In this document: piece after piece, positions 50,751 through 60,230 of the stretch
How positions within the stretch are numbered: the first letter of the stretch is position 1
Layout: each line of letters opens with the position of its first letter
Assembly (NCBI RefSeq): GCF_030812335.1
Contig: NZ_JAUSSN010000011.1
Location: 121,618 to 185,617, forward strand
Direction of reading: 5' to 3'
From: Pseudarthrobacter oxydans
Lineage (GTDB): Bacteria > Actinomycetota > Actinomycetes > Actinomycetales > Micrococcaceae
Length of the DNA: 64,000 nt
Translations under genes and position numbers: made by a program
Notes under the pieces: generated by a model
What the model was told of the DNA's origin: nothing
What the model saw: only the letters and a program-made list of their open reading frames with translations
The model's database searches: none

Positions 50751-50810
50751 GCTGGTGGCAGAACGGGGCGGCTGGTGGCAGAACGGGGCGGCTGGTGGCA
50801 GAACGGGGCG
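50751..50810. repeat. 20-bp tandem repeat, three perfect copies
   Basis: The unit GCTGGTGGCAGAACGGGGCG is repeated exactly at 50751, 50771 and 50791, between the DUF5655 gene and the convergent Hsp20 gene. Confidence 0.95.
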
Positions 50811-50850
50811 GGCGGACCGGGATGGTCCGCCCGCCCGGCCGCGTCGCCTG

Positions 50851-51270
50851 CTACATGTGGTCGATCCGGATCTTCTTTGCCGTGGTGTCGGGGGCGGACA
50901 CGGGGGCCGGTGCCCGTACCTCAAGCACGCCGTCCTTGTAGGTGGCCGTGACGTCCTCTTCCTTGGCGCCCGGCGGCAGCGCAACACTGCGCGAGAAGGA
51001 GCCGTAGCGGAACTCCGAGCGGTAGCCATCCTTGCTCTTGTGCTCGGTTTTCTCCTCACGCTCCGCCCTGATGTGCAGCATGCCTTCGCTCACGGAGACG
51101 TCGACGTCCTTGTCAGGATCAATCCCCGGAACCTCCGCGCGCACCACCAGGGTGGTGCCGTCCACAAACTGTTCGACCTTGATGGACGGTGTCATGGTCA
51201 GGTCCCCGTCGAGGAAACGCTTGATCGGCTCCAGCACGTCCGATGGGACCCACTTGTTCAGTTCAGCCAC
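50851..51270 (-). CDS. Hsp20 / alpha-crystallin small heat-shock protein
   Basis: 139 aa. GTG at 51270 with AGGAGG 6 nt upstream. The alpha-crystallin domain covers about residues 40-125: VRAEVPGIDPDKDVDVSVSEGMLHIRAERE, FRYGSFSRSVALPPGAKEEDVTATYKDGVLEVRAPAP. An ATP-independent chaperone that holds unfolding proteins; the mycobacterial homologue HspX/Acr is the classic DosR target. Two DevR-like sites lie upstream. C-terminal IxI-type motif (KKIRIDHM). Confidence 0.92.
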   Translation of the reverse strand: MAELNKWVPSDVLEPIKRFLDGDLTMTPSIKVEQFVDGTTLVVRAEVPGIDPDKDVDVSVSEGMLHIRAEREEKTEHKSKDGYRSEFRYGSFSRSVALPPGAKEEDVTATYKDGVLEVRAPAPVSAPDTTAKKIRIDHM

Positions 51271-51311
51271 GATTGTCCTCCTGATTCCATGCCCCTGCCG
51301 AGGTGTGGTCA

Positions 51312-51326
51312 GGGGCTGTAGCCCCA
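51312..51326. promoter_or_regulatory. Palindrome GGGGCTGTAGCCCC, second DevR-like site at hsp20
   Basis: A perfect 14-bp dyad that matches the DevR-box consensus at 9 of 12 defined positions, 42 bp from the site at 51354. Because it overlaps the region expected to be transcribed, it could instead be an RNA hairpin. Confidence 0.35.
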
Positions 51327-51353
51327 TTACACACCGCGGCAGCGCCCGCGCTA

Positions 51354-51368
51354 AGGGCTGAAAGTCCT
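51354..51368 (-). promoter_or_regulatory. DevR/DosR-box-like site, hsp20
   Basis: On the minus strand AGGACTTTCAGCCCT matches the consensus at 10 of 12 defined positions. Its centre is 44 bp before a start predicted from TAATGG (51324-51329). It overlaps the stop codon of the upstream FabG gene. Confidence 0.6.
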
Positions 51369-52092
51369 AGTGGCCCATGCCCAGGCCGCCGTCGACCGGG
51401 ATGACGGCGCCGGAGATGTAGGCGGCCTCGTCGCTGGCGATCCAGCGGACCACGTTGGCGACCTCGGAGGCCTCCGCGAAGCGGCCGGCGGGAACCTTGG
51501 AGAGGTAGTCCTTCGCGGTTGCTTCGGCCAGTTCCGCCGTCATGTCCGTGTTGATGAAACCCGGGGCCACGACGTTCGCGGTGATGCCGCGGGCACCCAA
51601 CTCGCGGGTCAGCGAGCGGGCGATGCCGACGAGGCCGGCCTTGGACGCCGAGTAGTTGATCTGGCCGGGCGCGCCGTAGAGGCCCGAGACGGAGGAGATG
51701 AGGACCACGCGGCCCTTGCGTGCCCGGATCATGCCCATGGAGGCGCGCTTGATCACGCGGAAGGCGCCGGTGAGGTTCGTGTCGATGACCGAGGTGAAAT
51801 CATCCTCGCTCATGCGCATCAGCAGGGTGTCCTTGGTGATGCCGGCGTTGGCCACCAGCACCTCGACCGGGCCATGGGCTGCTTCCACTTCGGTGAACGC
51901 GGCATCCACGGACGCCTCGTCCGTGACATCGGCCTTGACGCCGAGGATACCTGCCGGGAGCGACGACTCGCTGCGGTAGGTGACGGCCACCTTGTCGCCG
52001 TTGGCGAGGAAGGCTTCGGCGATGGCGAGGCCGATTCCGCGGTTTCCGCCGGTGATCAGGACACTGCGGCCGGTGGTTGCTGTTTCAGACAT
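51367..52092 (-). CDS. fabG: 3-oxoacyl-ACP reductase, standard FabG
   Basis: 241 aa. VLITGGNRGIGLAIAEAF, LVANAGITKDTLLMRM, LISSVSGLYGAPGQINYSASKAGLVG with catalytic Ser, Tyr and Lys, and TANVVAPGFINTDMT. NADPH-dependent reduction step of fatty acid elongation. The ATG at 52092 with GGAG upstream is chosen over a much longer frame. It is distinct from the 451-aa FabG at 21983. Confidence 0.92.
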   Translation of the reverse strand: MSETATTGRSVLITGGNRGIGLAIAEAFLANGDKVAVTYRSESSLPAGILGVKADVTDEASVDAAFTEVEAAHGPVEVLVANAGITKDTLLMRMSEDDFTSVIDTNLTGAFRVIKRASMGMIRARKGRVVLISSVSGLYGAPGQINYSASKAGLVGIARSLTRELGARGITANVVAPGFINTDMTAELAEATAKDYLSKVPAGRFAEASEVANVVRWIASDEAAYISGAVIPVDGGLGMGH

Positions 52093-52244
52093 GGTGGGGC
52101 TCCGGAATTCTGCGGCGGGGCGGTGCCGCGCTGGGGGCGGGATTTTCCTGCCTCCGATCTTAGCGCCCGGTGCCGCCCGCGTTTGGGCGGCTCTCCCGTT
52201 GGTGAGAGAATTGCAGTAAGCCTTGGGAGCGTGATCTGACAGCC

Positions 52245-52763
52245 TTGACACTCAAAAACCGACCCGGTGCACGTGTGCCCGGGAGCCCGGACGTACCGTC
52301 CGGTGATTCCGAGGTTCACAGCATCACGGACGCCGCCGCGGCGCACTCTGAAGAGATGCGCCAGCGGATGATCAAGTACGCCGTGGCGATGGGTATCCGC
52401 ATGGTCTGCCTGATCCTGATTTTTGTCGTGGACGGCTGGTTGAAGATCCTCCCGGTCATCGGGGCCGTGTTCCTGCCCTGGATTGCCGTCATCATCGCCA
52501 ACGGAAGCGACACGGCGGAAGTCCACGCCGACTCGCTGCTGGACTCCGCGCCGCTGGCCCAGCTCGATGCGCCGGCCGCCGGGCCGGCAGACCAGGACGG
52601 CGCGGTGCCGGACGACCCGTCGATGACGCTGCTGCAGGGCGAACTCGTCGATGACGAGGACTCCCCGACGGGCGGCCTCGGCGGTCCGGCGGTCCCCGGA
52701 GGCCCCGACGTCCCCGGCGGACACGCCGACGATATCGGCGGCCGCGGACGGGCCGCGTCATGA
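52245..52763 (+). CDS. DUF3099 family membrane protein
   Basis: 172 aa if the TTG at 52245 is used. The core SITDAAAAHSEEMRQRMIKYAVAMGIRMVCLILIFVVDGW and VFLPWIAVIIANG is the two-helix DUF3099 pattern; the C-terminal 70 residues are acidic and Gly/Pro-rich. Function unknown; widely conserved in actinobacteria next to SURF1 and FabG genes. The start is uncertain. It overlaps the next gene by ATGA. Confidence 0.65.
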   Translation: MTLKNRPGARVPGSPDVPSGDSEVHSITDAAAAHSEEMRQRMIKYAVAMGIRMVCLILIFVVDGWLKILPVIGAVFLPWIAVIIANGSDTAEVHADSLLDSAPLAQLDAPAAGPADQDGAVPDDPSMTLLQGELVDDEDSPTGGLGGPAVPGGPDVPGGHADDIGGRGRAAS

Positions 52764-53008
52764 ACCTTTTTGACCTCACCGGGAACGGCGGGGCCGCCGG
52801 ACCGGCGGAAGCCGTCTGCTCCCGCAAAGCGTGCCGGAACGGCGCCGAATGGCAGCTGCTCTGGAACAACCCGAAGATCCACACCCCCGATCGGCGCAAG
52901 ATCTGGCTGGCCTGCGGAGAGCACCGGGCCTGGCTCGAGGACTATCTGCAGACCCGCGGGCTCTGGAAGGACACCGTGGCATTGAACCCGGCAGGCAGGG
53001 CAAGCTGA
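52760..53008 (+). CDS. Small conserved actinobacterial cysteine protein
   Basis: 82 aa with cysteines in VCSRKAC and a further one in IWLACGEH, a possible metal site. The conserved core is CSRKACRNGAEWQLLWNNPKIHTPDRRKIWLACGEHRAWLEDYL. Function unknown; homologues sit between DUF3099 and SURF1 genes. Translationally coupled to DUF3099 by ATGA, and its stop directly abuts the SURF1 start. Confidence 0.75.
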   Translation: MNLFDLTGNGGAAGPAEAVCSRKACRNGAEWQLLWNNPKIHTPDRRKIWLACGEHRAWLEDYLQTRGLWKDTVALNPAGRAS

Positions 53009-53899
53009 ATGTACCGTTTTCTTTTCTCCAGCAAGTGGCTGGGGTATCTGTTGCTGGCAGCGATATTTGCCGCGGCATGCGTCGGTCTGGGCCGCTGGCA
53101 GATGGACCGCCGCGCCGAGACACTCGCCGAGATCAACCGGGTCACCTCGAACTACTCCGCCACCCCCGTGCCGTTCGCCCAGATCAAGGACCAGTTCAGC
53201 TCACTGGAGGCGGAACGCGAGTGGACCCAGGTGGAGCTGAAGGGCACTTACGACGTCGCCGGGCAGCGCATCGTCCGCAACCGCCCGCTTAACGGCCAGC
53301 CCGGCTACGAAGTCGTCGTCCCCTTCAAGCTGCTCACCGGCGAGACCGTCGTAATTGACCGCGGCTGGCTGCCGATCGGCAACAATAACCCGGGCAGCCC
53401 CGACGCGGTGCCCGCGCCCCCGCAGGGGACCGTAACCGTCGTCGCCCGGCTCAAACCCGCCGAGCCCGAGCTCCAGCGCGGCGCCCCGGACGGGCAGCTG
53501 GCCTCGATCGATCTCGCCGGGTACTCCGCGGAACTGGGCTACCCCCTGCTGACGGGCGCGTACGGGCAGCTGGCCTCGGAGAGCCCGGCAGCAGCGGACA
53601 TGCCCTTCCCGTTCCCCAAGCCCTCCACCGAAGAGGGCACCCACCTGTCCTACTCGCTGCAGTGGTTCGCCTTCGGCGTGCTGATGTTTATCGGCTTCGG
53701 CTACGCGGCCCGGCAGCAGGCCCGAAACGCCGCCATCGACGCCGAGGACGCCGCAGCCCAGGCCGGAGACGGAGACTCCGACGCCGTCTTTATGCACTCC
53801 AGCGGCCCGGTGGCCCGCCGTCGTCCTGCCCCCCGCAAGCGGAAAAACGCGACCGCGGAGGAAGAGGAAGACGCCATCCTGGACGCCCAGGGGTTCTGA
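53009..53899 (+). CDS. SURF1-family cytochrome oxidase assembly protein
   Basis: 296 aa with membrane helices at both ends (LGYLLLAAIFAAACVGLGRWQMDRR and FAFGVLMFIGFGYAAR) and a periplasmic domain between: IVRNRPLNGQPGYEVVVPF and VIDRGWLPIG. It helps insert heme a into cytochrome aa3 subunit I. The ATG follows the previous stop without a gap. A basic C-terminal tail ends the protein. Confidence 0.88.
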   Translation: MYRFLFSSKWLGYLLLAAIFAAACVGLGRWQMDRRAETLAEINRVTSNYSATPVPFAQIKDQFSSLEAEREWTQVELKGTYDVAGQRIVRNRPLNGQPGYEVVVPFKLLTGETVVIDRGWLPIGNNNPGSPDAVPAPPQGTVTVVARLKPAEPELQRGAPDGQLASIDLAGYSAELGYPLLTGAYGQLASESPAAADMPFPFPKPSTEEGTHLSYSLQWFAFGVLMFIGFGYAARQQARNAAIDAEDAAAQAGDGDSDAVFMHSSGPVARRRPAPRKRKNATAEEEEDAILDAQGF

Positions 53900-53911
53900 G
53901 GAGTGGCCGCC

Positions 53912-54379
53912 GTGGTCCCGGAGCCGGTGGCCCGGGTGAAGTACGCGCTGATCGTCCTCGGCGCCGAGGACACCGTCACGGTGTTCGATTCGACCGTCCC
54001 GACGGCGGCCGCCGCCGCTGCGGCGCTGGGCTGCAAAGTCGCGGCAATCACCAACAGCCTCGTGTTCGACCTTGAGGGCGCGCCGCTGCTGATCCTGGCC
54101 AGCGGCGCCGCCCGGGTCGATGTCCGGAAGGTTGCCGCGCAGCTGGGCGCCGGAAGAATCCGCCGGGCCTCCCCCGAGTTCGTGCTGGAACACACCGGCC
54201 AGGAAGTGGGCGGCGTGGCCCCGGTCGGGCATCCGGAGAAAATCAAGACGCTGCTGGACGAGTCCCTGCGGGTCCATGAGGTCCTCTGGGCCGGAGCCGG
54301 CGACCACCACTCGATGTTCTCGATCAGCTACGACGAGCTGCGCAGGATCACCGCCGCCAGAGAGATGCCCGTCCGCTGA
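53912..54379 (+). CDS. YbaK/EbsC-family aminoacyl-tRNA deacylase-like protein
   Basis: 155 aa from the GTG at 53912, 8 nt after GAGGAG; a GTG at 53903 lies inside that site. The fold is recognised by AAAAALGCKVAAITNSLVFDLEGAPLLILASGAARVD and RRASPEFVLEHTGQEVGGVAPVGHPEK. Family members hydrolyse Cys-tRNAPro. It follows SURF1 by 12 nt and may be co-transcribed with it. Confidence 0.8.
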   Translation: MVPEPVARVKYALIVLGAEDTVTVFDSTVPTAAAAAAALGCKVAAITNSLVFDLEGAPLLILASGAARVDVRKVAAQLGAGRIRRASPEFVLEHTGQEVGGVAPVGHPEKIKTLLDESLRVHEVLWAGAGDHHSMFSISYDELRRITAAREMPVR

Positions 54380-54645
54380 CGATGCGTTGATCCACCGGTG
54401 GCAGTGAGATCCTGTTCGGCGTTTCAGACACGAAATGCCCGTCTTTGCAGGGAAAATTGGGCGTCGCTGCCCGGAAGCCCCGGAGCGGAGGCCTTCGTGT
54501 TCGTGGGTATCGATCCCACGAGCATCGAGGTTCCAGCGCTGAAACAGGCAGTGCTCCGGCCACGGCTGCTCCGGAATCCGGGGCCTGAACGCGCTGCTGG
54601 CTGCCGGCTCGACAGAACTTTTGCCTCATACTGAGGGGCGAAGAG
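54380..54645. other. 266-bp intergenic space before the SLAC1/TehA gene
   Basis: No gene is convincing. A hairpin TCGTGGG / CCCACGA with loop TATCGAT occurs at 54501-54521; it looks like a lone tRNA T-arm but has no surrounding cloverleaf. The space contains a GAAACAG/CTGTTTC-type partial dyad near each end (54413, 54548). Confidence 0.4.
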
Positions 54646-55797
54646 GTGGTTTCCCTGAAGCTGACAACATCCGACCCTGTGGACGACCGCGCCACCGGGC
54701 GCCCCGTCGGTCTGCCCGGGCGCCGCTGGCCGTGGCTGCCCGCCAGTCACGTGGGGCCGCAGTGGTTTGCCGCGGTGATGGGAACCGGCATCCTTGCTAC
54801 GTGCACGGAGCGGCTCGCCCTCTTCATCCCCGAGCTGCACGCGGCGGCCCTGGGTCTGCTCGTCCTCACGTGGAGCGTGCTCGCCGCCGTGGCAGCGGCG
54901 TTTGCCAGCCATGCCGTGCGGCACCCCGCCCGGTTCCGGGCGAGCATCGAGGACCTGGGCATCCTGCCGTTCTACGGGGCCGTGGCCATGGGCCTGCTCG
55001 CCACAGGCGGGGCGACCCTGGCCGTGGCGGAGGCTCATCTGCCTGCGACGGCGAGGGTGCTGGCTTGGGTGCTGTGGTCGGCCGGCACACTTATCGGCGT
55101 GGTGTCCGCCGTGGCGTTCCCGGTGCGGCTGATCGCCGCCGGGCCCGCTGAGCGGGGGGTGCCGACGCCGGTATGGGTCCTTCCGGTGGTCCCGCCCATG
55201 GTGGCGGCGGCCGGCGGGGCAGTCCTGGCGGACGCGTTGCCGCCGGAGGGGGCGTACACGCTGCTGCTGGCCAGCGGATGCCTGTTCATGCTGACACTGT
55301 CCCTAAGTGTCGTGATGCTCATCCTCGCCTACGGCCATCTAGTCCGCGGTGGCCCGGTGCCGCTACCGGCTTCGCCGTCCTTTTGGGTCCCCGTGGGAAT
55401 CGCGGGCCAGTCCACGGCGGCCGCCAACTTCTTCCTGGCGCCGGCCGAGGTCGCTCTCTCCTCAACCGCTCAAGGAATTATGCTGATGCTGACCGTCGCC
55501 TATAGCACCCTGGCCCTGTCACTGGGAACGGCCGCTGCTGGGGTGGCGCTGTGGATTACCGTCCGGGCGCTGCGGCGGGGAATGTCCTTCGGCCTGGGCT
55601 GGTGGAGCTTTACCTTCCCCATCGGCACCATGAGCCTAGGGCTCTCGGCGTTCGGCACGACGCTCGATGCCGCGTGGCTGCACGGGGCATCGGCGATGGT
55701 CTGGATCATCCTGTCCGGAACGGTGGCCCTGTGCCTGGTGCACTCAGCCCGGCTGTGGACGACGGGGCGCACCGAGCGCAGTGCCGGTGCCGGCTAG
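54646..55797 (+). CDS. SLAC1/TehA-family anion transporter
   Basis: 383 aa with ten membrane helices. HVGPQWFAAVMGTGILATC, FFLAPAEVALSS and WWSFTFPIGTMSLGLSAFG are marks of the tellurite-resistance/dicarboxylate (TDT) family. It probably moves small anions or organic acids; substrate not decided. GTG start at 54646. It converges on the ABC-F gene. Confidence 0.82.
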   Translation: MVSLKLTTSDPVDDRATGRPVGLPGRRWPWLPASHVGPQWFAAVMGTGILATCTERLALFIPELHAAALGLLVLTWSVLAAVAAAFASHAVRHPARFRASIEDLGILPFYGAVAMGLLATGGATLAVAEAHLPATARVLAWVLWSAGTLIGVVSAVAFPVRLIAAGPAERGVPTPVWVLPVVPPMVAAAGGAVLADALPPEGAYTLLLASGCLFMLTLSLSVVMLILAYGHLVRGGPVPLPASPSFWVPVGIAGQSTAAANFFLAPAEVALSSTAQGIMLMLTVAYSTLALSLGTAAAGVALWITVRALRRGMSFGLGWWSFTFPIGTMSLGLSAFGTTLDAAWLHGASAMVWIILSGTVALCLVHSARLWTTGRTERSAGAG

Positions 55798-55902
55798 CCG
55801 CGCCGCGCCATGCCATGCCCGCAACCAAAACCGCGGCAGCCCCGACAATCAGTCAGGACCAACCGCGGATCGGTGTAACACGGCTAAGGCTCCCGGAGCC
55901 GC

Positions 55903-57501
<1,599 letters not shown>

Positions 57502-57821
57502 TGCAGCTAAGGCCTTTCACAACAGGGAACGCCGCGGCACAACGGTGGTATCTGAAGGGGGCCGGGGCAGTTTGGCCGAGAGAACGGCCTCTCTAAGTCT
57601 ACCGGCCCAGCCTCCGCCCGTTGACAAGTCCCCGCCGGCTGCCGGAAACCCCGGACGACGGCGGTGCCGGCCGTGCGCTGCCCGGCGCCGCCCGGGCCGT
57701 TGGTGCGGCCCTCCAGCTCCCGGGCCCCCGGTTAGTGGAGCCCCTACAAAAAACCCGTCCCGGCATGCTCGTAAAGTCAGAATCAGCAGCAGAACCGATT
57801 CACTCGCGATAGGAACTCCCC
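57502..57821. other. 320-bp intergenic region between ABC-F and bioY
   Basis: A divergent promoter region containing GC-rich sequence and no gene I can support. An AAAGG-type site for the ABC-F gene lies at the left end. I see no BioQ-like inverted repeat before bioY. Confidence 0.5.
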
Positions 57822-58511
57822 ATGACGCAGACCGCCGGCAGCGCAGCCGCCACCTCCTCCCGGCAGCGGAACCGCTGGAACGCCACCGACCTCGGACTGA
57901 TTGCGGTCTTCGCCGCGCTCGTGGCCGGCTCCGCCCTGATTGCCGCCATTCCGGTGGCCGGGATGGGCGTTCCCATCACCGTGCAGACGCTCGCCGTGAT
58001 GCTCACCGGCCTGGCCCTGGGCCCCGGCCGGGCGTTCGCCGCCGTCGGGCTCTACGTTCTCCTCGGTCTCGCCGGGCTGCCGATCTTCAGCGGCGGACGC
58101 AGCGGGCTCGGGGTCCTGGCCGGTCCCTCGGCCGGCTACATCATCGGCTTCGTCTTCGCCGCGACGGCGGCGGGCTGGCTGACCGTCCTCGTGCTGCGCC
58201 GCACGGCAGGCCGTCCCGGCAGGCTGCGCGCGGTCCTGCTTTTCGCGGCCGCGATGGTGAGCAGCATCATCTTCGTCCACGGCCTCGGCATCCTCGGCAT
58301 GATGGTCAACGCGAAGCTCGACTTCTCAAAGGCGTTCCTCGCGGACTTGGTGTTTTACCCGGGAGATGTGATCAAGAACGTACTGGCCGTGACCATTGCC
58401 CTGGCCCTGCACAAGGCGTTTCCGGATCTTCTGATCCGCCGCGTCCGGACCGGGGCCGGCGCCCCGGCCGGCACGCCCGCTGCCCAGGCCACGGTGGATC
58501 ACCGGCCGTGA
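57822..58511 (+). CDS. bioY: BioY, biotin-specific ECF transporter S component
   Basis: 229 aa with six membrane helices. The substrate-binding motif is intact: GVPITVQTLAVMLTGLALGP (helix 1-2 region) and LYVLLGLAGLPIFSGGRSGLGVLAGPSAGYIIGF. It captures biotin at the membrane. An AGGAA site precedes the ATG. It overlaps the ATPase gene by GTGA and starts the three-gene operon bioY-bioM-bioN. Confidence 0.93.
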   Translation: MTQTAGSAAATSSRQRNRWNATDLGLIAVFAALVAGSALIAAIPVAGMGVPITVQTLAVMLTGLALGPGRAFAAVGLYVLLGLAGLPIFSGGRSGLGVLAGPSAGYIIGFVFAATAAGWLTVLVLRRTAGRPGRLRAVLLFAAAMVSSIIFVHGLGILGMMVNAKLDFSKAFLADLVFYPGDVIKNVLAVTIALALHKAFPDLLIRRVRTGAGAPAGTPAAQATVDHRP

Positions 58512-59317
58512 GCATCATCGCGCTGGACCGGGTTGCGGTGCGGGTGGCTGTTGACGGCCGCCCCGCGCCGAAGACCCTGCTGGCGGAGCTGACCCTGCGG
58601 CTCACCGAGCAGCGGATCGGCATCATCGGCGCCAACGGCTCCGGCAAGTCCACCCTGCTGCGCCTCCTCAACGGGCTCGTGCTGCCCAGCAGCGGGACCG
58701 TGACGGTGGACAAATGGGACACGGTCCGCGCGGTCCGGGAAGTGCGCCGGCGCGTCGGCTTCGTCTTCACCGACCCGCTGTCCCAGCTGGTCATGCCGAC
58801 CGGGCGGGAGGACGTGGAACTGTCCCTCCGCCGCTCGGTCCGGAACGCCCGCGAACGCAGCCGCCAGGCGGAGGCAACCCTGGACCGCTTCGGGCTGCTG
58901 CCGCTGGCCGACCAGAGCATCTACGAGCTCTCCGGCGGGGAACGCCAGCTCCTGGCCCTCGCCGCGGTCCTCGCCGTGGACCCGGAGGTGTTGGTCCTGG
59001 ACGAGCCGTCCACCCTGCTGGACCTGCGCAACCGGGAGCTGCTGCGCCGGACCCTGGCCGGCCTGAGCCAGCAAGTCATCCTTTCCACCCACGACCTTGA
59101 GCTCGCGCTGGACCTCGACCGGGTCCTGGTGGTCGACGCCGGCGCGGTGGTGTTCGACGGCGGCCCGGCCGGCGCCGTCGCGCATTACCGGGCGCTGTGC
59201 GCGGCGGGGCTCCCGGCTTCCGGGGCGGCGGACGCGGCACGGCCGGGGCGGCCGGGGCCGGAGAGTCCGCCCAGGGAGAATCCGGACCTGGCGCGGCAGC
59301 ATCCGGGGCAGCCGTGA
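58508..59317 (+). CDS. bioM: BioM-type ECF transporter ATPase
   Basis: 269 aa. Walker A GANGSGKSTLLRL, the Q-loop region VGFVFTDPLSQLVMPT typical of ECF ATPases, signature LSGGERQLLALAAVLA, Walker B VLVLDEPSTLLD and H-loop LSTHDLELALD. A Pro/Gly/Ala-rich tail of about 40 residues follows the domain. It powers the BioMNY biotin transporter and is coupled to the neighbours by GTGA overlaps on both sides. Confidence 0.9.
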   Translation: MSIIALDRVAVRVAVDGRPAPKTLLAELTLRLTEQRIGIIGANGSGKSTLLRLLNGLVLPSSGTVTVDKWDTVRAVREVRRRVGFVFTDPLSQLVMPTGREDVELSLRRSVRNARERSRQAEATLDRFGLLPLADQSIYELSGGERQLLALAAVLAVDPEVLVLDEPSTLLDLRNRELLRRTLAGLSQQVILSTHDLELALDLDRVLVVDAGAVVFDGGPAGAVAHYRALCAAGLPASGAADAARPGRPGPESPPRENPDLARQHPGQP

Positions 59318-59985
59318 GCGGCCACGGGTTCCTGCTGGCCAACTATGTGCCCGGCAACTCCCTGCTGCACCGGGCGCCGCTGTGGCTGAAGTTCCTGCTG
59401 GTCGTCGGCTGCGGCATGGCGTCGTTCCTGATTGTGGACTGGGCCGTGGCCGCCGCCGCCCTGGCCGTGATGTGCGCCCTGTTCCTGCTCAGCGGGGCGG
59501 GCGCGGCGCGGCTGTACCGGGCGGTCCGGCCCGTGCTGCCGGTCCTGGCGGCGATCGGGCTGTTCCAGTGGTGGCAGCTCGGCGGCCCGACCGCGACGCG
59601 GATTGTGCTCAATGTGCTGGTCTGTATTGTGGCGGCGTCCATCCTCACGGCCACCACCCCGGTGCAGCGTCTGCTCGACGGTGTGGCTTCCCTGGCGAAG
59701 CCGTTCCAGCGCTTCGGCGCGGATCCGGAGCGCTTCGCACTGACCATCGCCATCATGCTGCGCAGCATCCCGTTCATCGCCGGCGCCTACAGTGACGTGC
59801 GCGATTCCGCCCGTGCCCGCGGGCTGGAGCGCAACCCCCGGGCCCTGATCCTCCCGGTCTTCATCACCACCGTCGCCTTCGCCCGGCAGACCGGCGACGC
59901 CCTCGCCGCCCGAGGCCTGGGTGAGGCCGACACGGAGGAGCATGCACCACCCGCCGCCCCCGCCACGGGACATGCCCTCCCCTGA
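59314..59985 (+). CDS. bioN: BioN-type ECF transporter transmembrane (T) component
   Basis: 223 aa with four or five membrane helices and the T-component signature (SDVRDSARARGLERNP, giving the two Ala-Arg-Gly-type coupling motifs). It joins BioY to the ATPase. The start GTG overlaps the bioM stop. A 3' tail (EEHAPPAAPATGHALP) is unconserved. Two 82-bp repeats follow. Confidence 0.88.
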   Translation: MSGHGFLLANYVPGNSLLHRAPLWLKFLLVVGCGMASFLIVDWAVAAAALAVMCALFLLSGAGAARLYRAVRPVLPVLAAIGLFQWWQLGGPTATRIVLNVLVCIVAASILTATTPVQRLLDGVASLAKPFQRFGADPERFALTIAIMLRSIPFIAGAYSDVRDSARARGLERNPRALILPVFITTVAFARQTGDALAARGLGEADTEEHAPPAAPATGHALP

Positions 59986-60002
59986 CCCCGCGGCCCCACC
60001 GG

Positions 60003-60084
60003 ACATGCGCTCCCCCGACCGCGGCGAGTGGACATAAGCCCACTATGTTCAGTGGCCGCGCCCAGGACTGGGCATGTCCCCCGG
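60003..60084. repeat. 82-bp intergenic repeat, copy A
   Basis: Starts ACATGCGCTCCCC and ends GGCATGTCCCCCGG; contains an inner dyad around TGGACATA. About 87% identical to copy B at 60128, with the same length and orientation. Confidence 0.9.
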
Positions 60085-60127
60085 TCGCGTAGCGCGGATC
60101 AGGGTTCCAAGGCCGCGGTCCCGCTGA

Positions 60128-60209
60128 ACATGCGCTCCCCTACGCGCGGCCAGTGGACATAAACCCACTATGTCCATTGGCCGGGCCCAAAACTGGGCAT
60201 GTCCCCCGG
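60128..60209. repeat. 82-bp intergenic repeat, copy B
   Basis: Second copy, 125 bp from copy A. Its inner dyad TGGACATA-7 nt-TATGTCCA is perfect. Both copies lie between the convergent bioN and thiolase genes. Confidence 0.9.
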
Positions 60210-60230
60210 ACGGGCCAGGAGCGAGAGCGG

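Noticed and set aside
54501..54521. Hairpin resembling a tRNA T-arm
   Set aside because: No acceptor, D or anticodon arms around it; too little for a tRNA or att site call.
57502..57821. BioQ or BirA operator before bioY
   Set aside because: I searched for an inverted repeat and saw none convincing.
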